Shown here: positions 46,326-56,815 of the stretch, piece by piece
Layout: each line of letters starts with the position of its first letter
Position numbering within the stretch: position 1 is the first letter of the stretch
NCBI RefSeq assembly: GCF_023006505.1
Contig: NZ_JALBGV010000035.1
Coordinates: 1-58,750 of the forward strand
Source of the DNA: Neorhizobium sp. SHOUNA12A
GTDB lineage: Bacteria; Pseudomonadota; Alphaproteobacteria; Rhizobiales; Rhizobiaceae
Direction of reading: 5' to 3'
Length of the DNA: 58,750 nt
Translations under genes and position numbers: made by a program
The notes under the pieces: generated by a model
What the model was told of the DNA's origin: nothing
What the model saw: only the letters and a program-made list of their open reading frames with translations
Database searches by the model: none

Positions 46326-47660
46326 TTATTCGGCAGGCTGGGCTGAGGGTATCAGCACAGCGTTTTCGGCGTCGACATTGCCTGCCATGGCGGCAGCGAA
46401 CTGTGTCGGGTCCAGCTCGTTTTCCCAGCGGGCGACGACGACCGTCGCGACCGCATTGCCGACCAGGTTGGTGAGCGCCCGGCATTCCGACATGAAGCGA
46501 TCGATGCCGAGGATCAGCGCCATGCCGGCGACCGGCACGGATGGAACCACCGAAAGAGTCGCCGCCAGGGTGATGAAGCCGGCTCCGGTAATGCCTGCAG
46601 CTCCCTTCGAGCTCAACATCGCGACAAGCAGCAGCAGGATCTGGTCGCCAAGCGTGATCGGCGTGTCGGTCGCCTGGGCGATGAAGAGTGCGGCCAGCGT
46701 CATGTAGATGTTGGTGCCGTCGAGATTGAAGGAATAGCCGGTCGGAATGACAAGACCGACCACCGAGCGCTTGCAGCCGGCGCGTTCCATTTTTGCCATC
46801 AGGCCGGGCAATGCCGCTTCCGACGAGGACGTGCCGAGCACAAGAAGCAGTTCTTCCTTGATGTAGCGGATGAGCGAGATGATCGAAAAGCCGTTGTAGC
46901 GTGCGACGGCACCGAGGACGACCAGAACGAAGAGGAGCGAGGTGAGATAGAAAGTGCCGATCAGCATCGCAAGATTGGCAATCGAACCGATGCCGTATTT
47001 GCCGATGGTAAAGGCCATGGCGCCGAAGGCGCCGATCGGGGCAGCCTTCATCAGGATCGTCACGAGACGGAAGATCGGCGCGGTCAATGCCTGCAGGAAA
47101 TCGAGGACCGGACGGCCGCGTTCGCCGACCATGCCAAGAGCGATGCCGAAGAGAACCGAGAAGAACAGCACCTGCAGGATATCGCCCTGTGCAAAGGCAC
47201 CGACGATCGTATCCGGAATGATGTTCATCAAGAAGCCGGTGATCGTGGTGTCATGCGCCTTCGCCGTATAGGTCGCGACCGCCTTGGCGTCGAGCGTGGC
47301 CGGATCGATGTGCATGCCGGCACCCGGCTGAACGATATTCGAGACGAGCAGGCCAACGGCGAGCGCGAGCGTCGAAAACACCAGAAAGTAGATCATCGCC
47401 TTGCCGGCGACTCGCCCGACCTTTTGCAGATCGGCCATGCCGGCAATGCCGGTTGCGACGGTCAGGAAGATCACCGGCGCGATGATCATCTTCACCAGCT
47501 TGATGAAGGCATCGCCGAGCGGCTTCAGGGACGCGCCGGTATCCGGATAGAAGTGACCGAGCAGGATGCCGGCGGCGATCGCCACGAGAACCTGAAAGTA
47601 AAGGTGGCGGTAGAAAGGAAGCTTGCCGTGCGTTGGCGCATCGGAAATCGTTGCGTTCAT
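46326..47660 (-). CDS. dctA: C4-dicarboxylate transport protein DctA
   Basis: A 444-residue secondary transporter of the DAACS family that takes up succinate, fumarate and malate. Markers include [24 protein letters not shown], the first hairpin-loop region [16 protein letters not shown], and [20 protein letters not shown] and [19 protein letters not shown] in the substrate site. The start is taken as ATG 47660, which has GGAGG at proper spacing; an ATG 12 bases upstream overlaps that site. A sigma-54 promoter and upstream palindromes place it under DctB/DctD control. Confidence 0.96.
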   Translation of the reverse strand: MNATISDAPTHGKLPFYRHLYFQVLVAIAAGILLGHFYPDTGASLKPLGDAFIKLVKMIIAPVIFLTVATGIAGMADLQKVGRVAGKAMIYFLVFSTLALAVGLLVSNIVQPGAGMHIDPATLDAKAVATYTAKAHDTTITGFLMNIIPDTIVGAFAQGDILQVLFFSVLFGIALGMVGERGRPVLDFLQALTAPIFRLVTILMKAAPIGAFGAMAFTIGKYGIGSIANLAMLIGTFYLTSLLFVLVVLGAVARYNGFSIISLIRYIKEELLLVLGTSSSEAALPGLMAKMERAGCKRSVVGLVIPTGYSFNLDGTNIYMTLAALFIAQATDTPITLGDQILLLLVAMLSSKGAAGITGAGFITLAATLSVVPSVPVAGMALILGIDRFMSECRALTNLVGNAVATVVVARWENELDPTQFAAAMAGNVDAENAVLIPSAQPAE

Positions 47661-47734
47661 CATATCCTCCATGGCGCCCCAACCAAATTGGCCTCCCGGG
47701 GCGCGGCGTTACTGTTGCTGCAGGCTTTCCCGGA

Positions 47735-47749
47735 GCAACATGCGTGCCA
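47735..47749 (-). promoter_or_regulatory. Sigma-54 promoter of dctA
   Basis: Read leftward the sequence is TGGCACGCATGTTGC, an exact match to the -24/-12 sigma-54 consensus with correct spacing. It lies 75 bp upstream of the dctA start. It requires an activator, here DctD. Confidence 0.92.
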
Positions 47750-47825
47750 AAGAGGCGGATATCGCTAGCTATTTGATTCATCTCGTTTAAATTTGGATGT
47801 GGAAGGCGAGCTACAGGATAGGTCG

Positions 47826-47870
47826 TGCGGATTTCCGCATCGGCCTTTGCATTTCATGCGGATTTATGCA
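47826..47870. promoter_or_regulatory. Tandem DctD-type upstream activator sites
   Basis: A perfect palindrome TGCGGATTTCCGCA (47826-47839) is followed 31 bp later by the related TGCGGATTTATGCA (47857-47870). They lie about 80-130 bp upstream of the sigma-54 promoter, the usual place for paired DctD sites in rhizobia: one strong, one weaker. Confidence 0.8.
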
Positions 47871-47881
47871 CACATTCACCG

Positions 47882-49735
47882 ATGCTTGAGCAGCGTCATC
47901 GAGAGAAATCGGTCAAGGTTCCCCCGTTCGCACGGTCAACCTGGCCCGTCTTTGGCCTGGCAGCCACCGCGCTCCTGATATCCGCTCTTTATGCGGCCGG
48001 TCACTACGGCCGCAGTTCCGCAGTCGCAGCGCTCATTGCACAGGGCCACGCCGATGCAAATCTGAAGGTTGCGCTGTTGCGTGCGGTGCTCGAAAGACCG
48101 CGCGCGCTTCCCCTGCTTCTGGCCGAGGATCAACAGGTGGTCGGCGCACTCGCATCGAGAGACGCAGAAGCGGTCGATGCCCTGGACCGAAAACTGGAAG
48201 GGCTCGTGGCCGGCACCCACGCCTCCGTTCTCTACGTCACCGGCAGGGACGGCATCGCGGTCGCATCCAGCAACTGGCGCGAACCCTTGAGCTTTGTCGG
48301 CAACGATTATTCGTTCCGCGAATATTTTCAACGGGCGATGGAGAACGGAACGGCAGAGCACTTCGCTTTGGGCAGCGTCAGCAAACGCCCCGGACTCTAT
48401 ATCTCGCGGCGCGCCGAAAACCAGGCCGGCGCCCTCGGTGTCGTTGTGGTGAAGATGGAATTCGACCAGCTTGAAAGCGATTGGCGGGATGCAAACCGTC
48501 CCGTCTATGTCACCGACGCCAGTGGTGTCGTTTTGATCACCAGCGTTCCCTCCTGGCGTTTTACCACCACTGCGCCATTGCCGGCAGAGCGGCTTGGCGC
48601 CATCCGCCAGAGCCTGCAATTCGGCGACGCCCCTTTGACGCCTCTTCCCATCGTGCGGCAGCAACCTCTCTCCGACGACGCATCGATCGTTTCGGCGGTT
48701 TTGCCGGGAACAAGCGAAGGTGAGTATCTTCGCCTTCTGACGCCGGTCCCCTCGACATCCTGGCGCCTTGAATATCTGGTGCCGACCGAGCCGTCCGTGG
48801 CAGCCGCGGTACGCGAGGCGCGGCTGCTTGCACTTGCCGTGCTCGTTCCGATCCTGGCGCTGATCGCATTCCTTCTGAGGCGGCGGCAGATGATCACCAT
48901 TCGCATCGCCGCGGAGAAAACCCTTCGCGAAGAGCTCGAACGTCGTGTCACGGAACGAACCGTCGATCTGAGCCGCGCCCGGGACCTCCTGCAGGAGGAG
49001 ATTGCCGATCACCGCAGTACTGAGTCAAAACTGCAGGTGGTGCAGCAGGAACTCGTGCAGGCAAACCGCCTGGCGATCCTTGGCCAGGTTGCGGCCGGGG
49101 TTGCCCATGAAATCAACCAACCGGTCGCAACAATCCGCGCCTATGCAGACAATGCCCGTATCTTCCTGCAGCGGAACCGGAAAGCCTCGGCGGAGGAAAA
49201 TCTCGGCGAGATCGCAGCGCTGACGGAGCGGATCGGCATGATCACCGAGGAACTCAAGGCCTTCGGACGCAAGGGACGAACGCCGCCCGAAGCCGTCGAT
49301 CTGCGGGGTGCCATCGAAGGCGCGGTCGTTCTTTTGCGGAGCCGCTTCGCCGGACGGCTCGACATACTCGCGATCGATCTGCCGCCGCCCGGCCTTGCCG
49401 TCACCGGCAATCGCGTCCGGCTCGAACAGGTGCTGATCAATCTGTTCCAGAATGCCTTGGAAGCGCTGGAAGGCCGGACCGATGCAAGCGTCAAAGTCTC
49501 CGTGGAGACGTTGTCGGACGAGATCGTGATCCGCGTCTCGGACAATGGCCCCGGCATTGATCCGGCAATCAGAAGCTCGCTCTTTTCGCCGTTCAACACG
49601 TCCAAGGAAAAGGGTCTTGGACTTGGCCTGGTCATTTCGAAGGATATCGTCGCCGATTACGGCGGTCGTATCGAAGTCGAAAGCGGCGAAACCGGCACGA
49701 CTTTTATTGTCTATCTGCGCAAGGCGGTATCATGA
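47882..49735 (+). CDS. dctB: C4-dicarboxylate sensor kinase DctB
   Basis: A 617-residue membrane sensor: TM1 about 22-41, a periplasmic double-PDC sensor (about 45-305) that reads external dicarboxylates, TM2 about 310-330, a coiled signalling helix, then phospho-accepting H409 in [20 protein letters not shown] and a HATPase domain ending [13 protein letters not shown]. The ATG at 47882 is used because an upstream GTG at 47825 would place the activator sites inside the gene. Its stop overlaps the dctD start. Confidence 0.95.
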   Translation: MLEQRHREKSVKVPPFARSTWPVFGLAATALLISALYAAGHYGRSSAVAALIAQGHADANLKVALLRAVLERPRALPLLLAEDQQVVGALASRDAEAVDALDRKLEGLVAGTHASVLYVTGRDGIAVASSNWREPLSFVGNDYSFREYFQRAMENGTAEHFALGSVSKRPGLYISRRAENQAGALGVVVVKMEFDQLESDWRDANRPVYVTDASGVVLITSVPSWRFTTTAPLPAERLGAIRQSLQFGDAPLTPLPIVRQQPLSDDASIVSAVLPGTSEGEYLRLLTPVPSTSWRLEYLVPTEPSVAAAVREARLLALAVLVPILALIAFLLRRRQMITIRIAAEKTLREELERRVTERTVDLSRARDLLQEEIADHRSTESKLQVVQQELVQANRLAILGQVAAGVAHEINQPVATIRAYADNARIFLQRNRKASAEENLGEIAALTERIGMITEELKAFGRKGRTPPEAVDLRGAIEGAVVLLRSRFAGRLDILAIDLPPPGLAVTGNRVRLEQVLINLFQNALEALEGRTDASVKVSVETLSDEIVIRVSDNGPGIDPAIRSSLFSPFNTSKEKGLGLGLVISKDIVADYGGRIEVESGETGTTFIVYLRKAVS

Positions 49736-51093
49736 GCAATCCAACGCCTGTCATTCTGGTTGACGACGATGCCGATCTTCTCAAGGCTACCGCCCAGACG
49801 ATCGAGCTTGCGGGCTTTGCAGTCTTTCGATTTTCCAAGGCTTCCGCCGCGCTGGTCCGGATCGACGATAGTTTCGCTGGCGTCATCGTTTCCGACATCC
49901 GCATGCCCGAGATCGACGGGCTGCAGCTCTTCGATCGCGTCCGCAAGCTCGATCCCGACCTTCCCGTCATCCTGATGACCGGCCATGGTGACATACCGAT
50001 GGCCGTCAAGGCGATGCAGGATGGCGCTTACGACTTCATCACCAAACCCTTCCCCGCGGACCGTCTGGTGCAGGCCATCCGCCGCGCTGCCGAAAAACGG
50101 CGGCTGATACTGGAGAACAGGACGCTCCGCGATGTGGCGGAACAGGCACGCGACGACCTGCCGCTCATCGGCCAGACCGTCGCCATGGAGCGACTGCGCA
50201 GAACGCTTCGCCAGATTGCCGATACCGACGTCGACGTTCTGGTGACCGGAGAGACAGGCAGCGGCAAGGAGGTCGTTGCCAATCTGATCCATCGATGGAG
50301 CCGGCGCTCGAAGGGCAGTTTCGTCGCGCTCAATTGCGGGGCGCTTCCCGAAACGATTATCGAAAGCGAATTGTTCGGCCACGAGCCCGGCGCTTTTACC
50401 GGCGCGCAAAAGAAGCGGGTCGGCAGGATCGAATATTCGAGCGGCGGCACGCTTTTCCTCGACGAGATCGAAAGCATGCCGCCCGCCACGCAGATCCACA
50501 TGCTGCGCGTCCTGGAAGCGCGTGAAGTGGCACCTCTCGGCACCAATGAGACTCGGCCGATCGACCTGAGGGTCGTGGCCGCCGCCAAGGTCGATCTCGG
50601 CGATCCCTCGCAACGCGGCGCATTTCGCGAAGACCTCTATTACCGGCTCAACGTCGTCACCATCTCCATCCCGCCGCTGCGTGAACGGCGCGACGACATC
50701 CTCCTCCTGTTCGGATTCTTTTGCGAACGGGCCGCCAAGCGGTTCAACCGTCAAACGCCCGCTCTGTCATCCTTTACCCGCCAATATCTCGAAACCCACC
50801 ATTGGCCCGGCAATGTCCGCGAACTGTCTCACTTCGCGGAGCGTTTCGTCCTCGGGCTTGCAGGTGACGACGACAGGGCGACGGCGTCACCAGAGGCGGC
50901 CACCTTGACGTTACCCCAGCGCCTCAACCAGCATGAAGCGGAAATCCTCCGGGAGACGCTGGCCAGCAACGGAGGCGATGTCCGCCGTACGATCGACGCG
51001 CTCGGAATTCCGCGAAAGACCTTCTACGACAAGCTCCAACGGCACGGGATAGAGCGCGCCTCCTTCGACCAGGGTGTCAAGCCGGCCCGATAG
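49732..51093 (+). CDS. dctD: C4-dicarboxylate response regulator DctD
   Basis: A 453-residue NtrC-class activator. Receiver domain (1-125) with D11-D13 and phospho-acceptor D55; AAA+ domain (about 145-380) with Walker A GETGSGKE and the sigma-54-contacting GAFTGA ([12 protein letters not shown]); a Fis-type helix-turn-helix at the end ([26 protein letters not shown]). Phosphorylated by DctB, it drives the dctA sigma-54 promoter through the two palindromic upstream sites. ATGA overlap with dctB. Confidence 0.96.
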   Translation: MSNPTPVILVDDDADLLKATAQTIELAGFAVFRFSKASAALVRIDDSFAGVIVSDIRMPEIDGLQLFDRVRKLDPDLPVILMTGHGDIPMAVKAMQDGAYDFITKPFPADRLVQAIRRAAEKRRLILENRTLRDVAEQARDDLPLIGQTVAMERLRRTLRQIADTDVDVLVTGETGSGKEVVANLIHRWSRRSKGSFVALNCGALPETIIESELFGHEPGAFTGAQKKRVGRIEYSSGGTLFLDEIESMPPATQIHMLRVLEAREVAPLGTNETRPIDLRVVAAAKVDLGDPSQRGAFREDLYYRLNVVTISIPPLRERRDDILLLFGFFCERAAKRFNRQTPALSSFTRQYLETHHWPGNVRELSHFAERFVLGLAGDDDRATASPEAATLTLPQRLNQHEAEILRETLASNGGDVRRTIDALGIPRKTFYDKLQRHGIERASFDQGVKPAR

Positions 51094-51291
51094 GGTTCAA
51101 GCCGCAGGCAGGCTCTATCGGTTCGCGCGGTACGCACGGGGCCACGTCAGCGATAGACCGCGGCACAAAAATAGGCCAACTTGCTGCCATCAAGCAGAAG
51201 CATGGCCATCCTTCATCAGCCGGAGAACAAGAGGCGCGAAAGAGCCCTACTCAGCTACTGATCGGCGGTCATCAACGATGGTGGAGGATGA

Positions 51292-52059
51292 ATGGCTGGT
51301 CGTCTGGACGGTAAGGTCGCGCTCATCAGTGGCGGCGCGGGCGGATGCGGGCTTGCCGCGACCGAACTTTTTGCCCGGGAAGGTGCTGCGGTCGGGATCG
51401 TTGATCTCCCGCATAGCCAGGGGGCGGCTGTGGCCGCTCGCCTGCGTGAACAGGGTATGAAGGTTGCGTTTGCACCCGCCGACGTTTCCGACGAATTGCA
51501 GGTGAAACAGGCGGTAGACGCGATTTCCGGCGAACTCGGACCGATCACGGTTCTGTTCAATCATGCCGGAACGATCATCGTCCGGCCGTTCCTCGAAACC
51601 TCGGTGGAGGACTGGGATCGGCTGATGGCCATCAATGTCCGCAGCATGTTCCTGATGACGCGTGCCGTCCTGCCGCAGATGATCAAGGCTGGCGGCGGGT
51701 CCATCGTCTGCACGTCGTCGATCTCGGCGGTCGCCGCCACACCGATGGAAGTTCTCTACGATACGACCAAGGGCGCGTGCCACATGTTTGCCCGGGCGAT
51801 TGCGGTCGAATTCCGCAACCGCAACATCCGCTGCAACGCCGTCTGCCCCGGCTTCATTCAGACGCCGCATGGCCAAAAGGAGGTCGAGGAACTGACCCGC
51901 TACGGGGTCGACGTCTCGGATGCGGCGATCGCGGCCCAACAGGGCCGGATGTGCCGGCCGGACGAGGTGGCCAAGGCGGCTCTCTACCTGGCGAGCGACG
52001 ATGCCAGCTTCGTCAGCGGTACCCATCTGTTTGTCGACAATTGTTTTACAGCGATGTGA
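51292..52059 (+). CDS. Short-chain dehydrogenase/reductase
   Basis: A 255-residue classical SDR: SGGAGGCGLA at about 13-22, acidic D39 after the second strand (IVDLPH) indicating NAD, NHAG for NNAG, SSI with the catalytic Ser, YDTTK as the YxxxK site and the closing RMCRPDEVAKAALYLASDDASFVSGTHLFVD. Polyol or secondary alcohol dehydrogenases have this pattern. It is 14 bp upstream of the aldonolactone-oxidase-like gene, so the two probably act in one pathway. The 198 bp before it hold only a weak 7-bp inverted repeat. Confidence 0.9.
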   Translation: MAGRLDGKVALISGGAGGCGLAATELFAREGAAVGIVDLPHSQGAAVAARLREQGMKVAFAPADVSDELQVKQAVDAISGELGPITVLFNHAGTIIVRPFLETSVEDWDRLMAINVRSMFLMTRAVLPQMIKAGGGSIVCTSSISAVAATPMEVLYDTTKGACHMFARAIAVEFRNRNIRCNAVCPGFIQTPHGQKEVEELTRYGVDVSDAAIAAQQGRMCRPDEVAKAALYLASDDASFVSGTHLFVDNCFTAM

Positions 52060-52073
52060 GGGGAGGGGGAGAC

Positions 52074-53312
52074 ATGGCTTTGGAAAAAGGCGGTCTGTGG
52101 CGCAACTGGGTCGGCAATCAATATTGTGTTTCACAATTCAAGGCATCGCCGGAAACGGAAGCCGAAGTGGCAGAGCTTGTCCACGAAGCCGATCGGCGTG
52201 ACCTGGCGGTGCGTGTTTCGGGCTCGGGACATTCCTTCACGCCCGTCGTCGGCACCAACGGCCTGCTGCTGTCGCTCGCAAACCTGCGCGGCGTGCAGAA
52301 TATCGACCGCGAGCGAAAGCAGATCACCGTCGCCGGCGGCACGCGCATCAACGAAATCGGTAGGACGCTGAAGGAGCACGGTCTTTCGCTGGTCAACCAG
52401 GGCGACATCGACAGCCAGGCTGTCGCCGGCGCGTTTACGACCGGAACCCACGGTACCGGGATCAAGCTCGGAAATCTGGCCTCGTCGATTGCCGGCATGC
52501 GTATCGTCACCGCCACCGGAGACATTCTCGATATCGACGGTCGCGACAAGGACAGGCTGCATGCGGCCCAGGTTTCGGTTGGTACGCTCGGCGTTATCTC
52601 CTCGCTGACGCTCAACGTCATGGACACCTATAATCTGCACGAACGTCTCTGGCGGGACGATTTCGAGACCTGTATGGAACGCCACGATGAGCTGGCTTCC
52701 AGACATCGCCATTTCGGTTTCTTCTGGTGCCCGACGCCCGAAAGCCGCCATCTCTATTGCCTTGCCGACACGTCTGCGGTGTCGAGCACCAACAAGCTGG
52801 CCGATGTCTGCGAGATGAAGGTCATGGACATGACCGACGCAGCACCGATGGAAAGCGAATTCGAGAAAATTGCCTATAGTTCGGAAGTTTATCCCATCGA
52901 ATACGTGCCGAATTTCGTCGAGCTGGAATACGCTGTTCCGCTCGAGCACGGCAAGGCCGCGGTGAGGGCTGTCCGGGATCTGATGCTCAACAAGCACACC
53001 AACTGCATCTATCCGATCGAATACCGGTTTACCGCGGGCGATCCGGCCTGGATGAGCCCCTTTCATCACCAGGACAGTATCACCCTGTCGGTGTCGGGTG
53101 GTCCGGGTATCGACTACTGGCCCTTCCTGAGGGACGTCGACCAAATTCTTGGCAGGTACAATTCTCGGCCGCATTGGGGAAAGATGCATTTCCTCGACAC
53201 GGACGACGTCACAAGGCTTTACCCTCGCGCCAAAGAGTTTCGAGCGCTCAGACGGGATTTGGATCCGAAAGGCCGGTTCCTGAACGACCACTTGAAGATG
53301 TTGTTTGGATAA
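52074..53312 (+). CDS. FAD-linked aldonolactone oxidase-like protein (D-arabinono-lactone oxidase family)
   Basis: A 412-residue flavoprotein with an N-terminal VAO-type FAD domain and a C-terminal ALO domain. VSGSGHSFTP (49-58) carries H53, the usual covalent FAD attachment site; the second FAD motif is TGTHGTG; and the ALO signature RPHWGKMHFL is near residue 365. The family oxidises aldonolactones or alditols with oxygen or another acceptor. GGGGAGGGGGAG precedes the ATG. Together with the SDR upstream it could oxidise a polyol and then its lactone form; substrate unassigned. Converges on the amidohydrolase after only 24 bp. Confidence 0.88.
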   Translation: MALEKGGLWRNWVGNQYCVSQFKASPETEAEVAELVHEADRRDLAVRVSGSGHSFTPVVGTNGLLLSLANLRGVQNIDRERKQITVAGGTRINEIGRTLKEHGLSLVNQGDIDSQAVAGAFTTGTHGTGIKLGNLASSIAGMRIVTATGDILDIDGRDKDRLHAAQVSVGTLGVISSLTLNVMDTYNLHERLWRDDFETCMERHDELASRHRHFGFFWCPTPESRHLYCLADTSAVSSTNKLADVCEMKVMDMTDAAPMESEFEKIAYSSEVYPIEYVPNFVELEYAVPLEHGKAAVRAVRDLMLNKHTNCIYPIEYRFTAGDPAWMSPFHHQDSITLSVSGGPGIDYWPFLRDVDQILGRYNSRPHWGKMHFLDTDDVTRLYPRAKEFRALRRDLDPKGRFLNDHLKMLFG

Positions 53313-53336
53313 GGATCAAGCTTCTATCAATCGCGT

Positions 53337-54347
53337 CTAGGCAGCGGCGGCCTTGGACGGTTTGAGGCCGAGAATGCGCACCGCGTTATCGTGGAAGATC
53401 TTCTGCTTGGTGGCGGCGCTCATCTCGATCTCGTCGAGAAGCTTCAGGCAGACGGCCGGGTCCCAGCAGGGATAGTCCGTACCGTACATGACGTTATCGG
53501 CGCCGAAATATTCGATCGCGAACCTCTGGCCGGCGGAATGCGGCGAAACCGTATCGGTGAACATCTGGTGCAGGTAATGGCTGACCGGCTTGGTCAGGCC
53601 GGCGGTCTTTGAATTTTTGTCCATGCGGCCGGATTGGTATGGCAGCGCGCCGCCCGTATGTGACATGACGATCTTGAGGCCCGGGTGACGCTCCATCATG
53701 CCGGAAAGGATGAGCCGCGACGCTGCCGCGCTCACTTCGACCACGCGGCCGAGGCTCAGGTGCAGGGCATCATTATAGCCCTGCATCACGTCGGCGAAAA
53801 CCGCATCGGTCGGATGCAGGAACATCGGCAGGCCAAGTTCCGCGACCCGCTGGTAGAAGGGTTCCAGCCGGACATCGTCGATCATGCCCTCCTTGCCGAC
53901 GCTGCCGGGCAGGTTGACCCCCATCAGACCAAGCCGGTTGACCGCATCGTCGAGCACTTCGATCGCAACTCGCGTATCGACCAGCGGAATCGCCGCAGAG
54001 GCCCAGACGCGGCCGGGATAACGCCGCTGCGCCCAGGCCATTTCCTCGTTCCAGGCCAGCGCCGCGTCGCGGCCTTCCTCGACCGGCAGTTCCGAAAAGT
54101 AGATCGACAGCGGGCCGATCGAGCAGACCACCGAAATGTCATGGCCGAGACTGTCCATATAGCCGAGCTGCTCGTCGAGATCGAACCATTCCTTCCAGCT
54201 CGCCACCGTGCCGCGGCGCCCATTGGCGCCGTGATAGGTGTAGCCGCCGCGCGCATTGACGACCGCCCTTGGAAAACCTTCGCGCTTCAGAAGCGGTTCG
54301 AAAATCGACCGCGGCCACCAGTGGAAATGGGAATCGATGATTTTCAT
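53337..54347 (-). CDS. Amidohydrolase (ACMSD family)
   Basis: A 336-residue metal-dependent hydrolase or decarboxylase. The metal site is DSHFHWW (HxH), with further ligands in MFLHPTD, SHTGGALPY and GTDYPCWD. This zinc pattern is that of ACMSD and related decarboxylases/hydrolases, in contrast to the ExH form of the amidohydrolase near 3 kb. It follows the SsuC-like permease gene on the same strand after 22 bp, so its substrate is likely what that importer brings in. Confidence 0.88.
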   Translation of the reverse strand: MKIIDSHFHWWPRSIFEPLLKREGFPRAVVNARGGYTYHGANGRRGTVASWKEWFDLDEQLGYMDSLGHDISVVCSIGPLSIYFSELPVEEGRDAALAWNEEMAWAQRRYPGRVWASAAIPLVDTRVAIEVLDDAVNRLGLMGVNLPGSVGKEGMIDDVRLEPFYQRVAELGLPMFLHPTDAVFADVMQGYNDALHLSLGRVVEVSAAASRLILSGMMERHPGLKIVMSHTGGALPYQSGRMDKNSKTAGLTKPVSHYLHQMFTDTVSPHSAGQRFAIEYFGADNVMYGTDYPCWDPAVCLKLLDEIEMSAATKQKIFHDNAVRILGLKPSKAAAA

Positions 54348-54369
54348 GCGCCTGTCCTCAAGATGTTCT

Positions 54370-55149
54370 TCAGCGGTTGTTATCGACGCGCCAGGAATCG
54401 GTCCTGGTTTCCAGGAACGACAGGATCTGGGTCAGCAGCACACCGAGCACGACGACGATGACGATCGACACCATCATCTTGGTCGTCTGCATCAACTGCC
54501 CATAGTAGGTGATGGCGTAGCCAAGGCCGGCATTGGCGCCGAAGAGTTCTGCGACCACGACACCGGTCAGCGCCCGGCCGACGCCGAGGCGAAGGCCGGC
54601 CATCATCACCGGCACCGATCCCGGCAATGCAACACGCAGGAAGATGTCGAGCGGCTTCGCCCCGAAGGAACGCGCCGCGCGGGCAAGGTCGCGATCGGTA
54701 TTCTTGATGCCGGACAGGGTGTTGGCATAGATCGGCGTCAGTGCGAAAAGGAAGGCGATCGCAATAATCGTCGGCCGGCCGTATCCGAGCCAGGCGACGA
54801 AAAGCGGATAGAAGGCGACGGTCGGCGCCGAATATTTGAACCAGATGAACGGTTCGAGCGCCGATTCCACATCCGCAAACCAGCCGGCCAGCATGCCGAG
54901 GACAATACCGACCACAGCGGCAAGACCGAGCGACCAGGCGAAGCAATAAAGCGTCGCCGCCACATTGGTGGCGACCGAACCATCTTCGAACTGAGCCATG
55001 AATTCCACGGCGACCTGGCTCGGCGTCGAGATGAAGAACGGATTGATGAAACCGGTGTCGACGGCGATCTGCCAGAAAGCCACGATGCCGATCATCGACA
55101 GGGTGCCGAGCACCAGCGCCTGGCGGCGATAGAAAAGTTCGGCGATCAT
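54370..55149 (-). CDS. ABC transporter permease, SsuC/TauC class
   Basis: A 259-residue permease with six membrane helices. The ATPase-coupling loop reads LARAARSFGAKPLDIFLRVALPGSVPVMMAGLRLGVGRAL, typical of nitrate/sulfonate/taurine-class importers. Its start overlaps the stop of the previous permease (ATGA). Two different permease genes imply a heterodimeric channel, unlike the single SsuC or TauC of classical systems. Confidence 0.92.
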   Translation of the reverse strand: MIAELFYRRQALVLGTLSMIGIVAFWQIAVDTGFINPFFISTPSQVAVEFMAQFEDGSVATNVAATLYCFAWSLGLAAVVGIVLGMLAGWFADVESALEPFIWFKYSAPTVAFYPLFVAWLGYGRPTIIAIAFLFALTPIYANTLSGIKNTDRDLARAARSFGAKPLDIFLRVALPGSVPVMMAGLRLGVGRALTGVVVAELFGANAGLGYAITYYGQLMQTTKMMVSIVIVVVLGVLLTQILSFLETRTDSWRVDNNR

Positions 55150-55961
55150 TTCGACCTCCAGTCGCGGACCTTGTTCTCCACGGAGCGGACCATGACGGTC
55201 AGCGTGTAGCCGAAGGCGCTGACGATCAATGCATAGACGAGCAGCCGGTCGATGCGCATGGCGGAGCCATAGAGATTGAGCTGATAGCCGATGCCCGCCT
55301 GCGACACGAACAGCTCGCCGACGATCACGCCAAGCACGGCACGGCCGACGGCAAGCCTGAGACCGGTCAGCAGCGCCGGCAGCGAACCGGGCACCAGGAC
55401 GCGGGTGAAGATATCGAACCTGGTCGCTCCGAAGGAACGCGCCATCCGGAGAAACCGCGGATCGGCTTCGCTCATGCCGGCCATGGTGTTGAGAACGATC
55501 GGGAAGACAGCGCCGAGGAAAACCACGGCGATCTTCGGCGCCATGTCGATGCCGAGCCAGATCACCATGATTGGCAGCAGCACCAGCGTCGGGGCGATAT
55601 AAAGCGCCATCAGCGGCGGATCGATCAGGTAGCGGGCGATCTTCGAGGTGCCGAGCAGCACGCCGAGCGGAATGGACACCACGATCGCCAGCGCGAAACC
55701 GGCGACGAACTCCGTCAGGCTGATGCGGGCGTGATAGAGGAAATTGTCATTCCGGAAGATATCGATCGCCGCGAAGAAAACCTCCGTCGGGCGGCTGGTG
55801 AAACGGCCATTCACCCAGCCCATGGTCGGGGCGATCTGCCACAGCACAAGAAATGCAAGGACCGCAAGCGTCCCGATGATCGCCGAGCGGGACGGACGCA
55901 GGAAGGAGAGGGAAAGCTGCCGGGTTTCCGCTGGTCCAGCGGTTATTTCTGCCGATCTCAT
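55146..55961 (-). CDS. ABC transporter permease, SsuC/TauC class
   Basis: A 271-residue permease related to its neighbour. The coupling loop is LRMARSFGATRFDIFTRVLVPGSLPALLTGLRLAVGRAV. A 35-residue cytosolic N-terminus precedes the first helix (IIGTLAVLAFLVLWQIAP). It overlaps the ATPase stop codon upstream and the second permease start downstream (both ATGA), giving a tightly packed operon. Confidence 0.92.
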   Translation of the reverse strand: MRSAEITAGPAETRQLSLSFLRPSRSAIIGTLAVLAFLVLWQIAPTMGWVNGRFTSRPTEVFFAAIDIFRNDNFLYHARISLTEFVAGFALAIVVSIPLGVLLGTSKIARYLIDPPLMALYIAPTLVLLPIMVIWLGIDMAPKIAVVFLGAVFPIVLNTMAGMSEADPRFLRMARSFGATRFDIFTRVLVPGSLPALLTGLRLAVGRAVLGVIVGELFVSQAGIGYQLNLYGSAMRIDRLLVYALIVSAFGYTLTVMVRSVENKVRDWRSK

Positions 55962-56752
55962 GCGACCTCCTGCACCAGCTGCATGCTGGACATGTCTTCC
56001 GCCAGATGGGCGCGCAGGCGCTTGCGCAATTCGTGGAACTCCTCGCTGTCGAGGATTGCCTCGTTGCGCGGGCGCGGCAGGTCGACCTTGATCACTTCCT
56101 TGATATGACCCGGGTTTCGGCCCATGACGACGATCTTGTCGGCAAGGAATATCGCTTCGTCGATATCGTGGGTGACGAACAAAGCCGTTTTCTTGGCGCG
56201 CTCCCAGATGCGCAGAAGCTCGGTGCCCATGATCTCGCGGGTCTGGGCGTCGAGTGCCCCGAACGGCTCGTCCATGAGCAGCACTTCAGGATCGACGGCA
56301 AGCGCGCGGGCGATGTTGACACGCTGGCGCATGCCACCGGAAAGCTGGTGGGGATGATAGTCGGAGAAGCGGCCGAGGCCGACGAGGCGGATCATCTGCA
56401 TGGCCCGCTCGTTGAGGTCGCCGCCGCTCCAGCGCTGCATTTCGAGCCCGAACTTGACGTTGCCGCGCACCGAACGCCAGGGAAGAAGAGAGGCTTCCTG
56501 AAACACCACCGCGCGGTCGGGACCCGGACCATCAACCCGCTTGCCATCGATCTCAATCGAACCACGCGTCAGGCTCACAAGCCCCGCGACTGCCATCAGC
56601 AGCGTGCTCTTGCCGCAACCGCTGGAGCCGACGATGGTGACGAATTCGCCCTTTTCGACCGACAAGGCGACACTGTCGACGGCAGAGAACACCTCGTTGC
56701 TCTTCGGTTTGCGATAGTCGATTCCGAGATCGCGGATTTCAATCTGCGCCAC
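55958..56752 (-). CDS. ABC transporter ATP-binding protein, SsuB/TauB class
   Basis: A 264-residue ABC ATPase with Walker A GSSGCGKST, signature LSGGMRQRVNIARAL and Walker B LMDEPFGALD, the last being typical of nitrate/sulfonate/taurine importers. The GTG at 56752 is chosen as start: GGAGGAG lies at ideal spacing and the product begins AQIEIRDLGIDY as in the family. The open frame extends 18 codons upstream without a good site. Confidence 0.93.
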   Translation of the reverse strand: MAQIEIRDLGIDYRKPKSNEVFSAVDSVALSVEKGEFVTIVGSSGCGKSTLLMAVAGLVSLTRGSIEIDGKRVDGPGPDRAVVFQEASLLPWRSVRGNVKFGLEMQRWSGGDLNERAMQMIRLVGLGRFSDYHPHQLSGGMRQRVNIARALAVDPEVLLMDEPFGALDAQTREIMGTELLRIWERAKKTALFVTHDIDEAIFLADKIVVMGRNPGHIKEVIKVDLPRPRNEAILDSEEFHELRKRLRAHLAEDMSSMQLVQEVA

Positions 56753-56815
56753 TGCTTTCTCCTCCTGGAGCGGGCCTCCGCCCGCTCTCGTTATATTATC
56801 ATGCAAATGGAAGGC

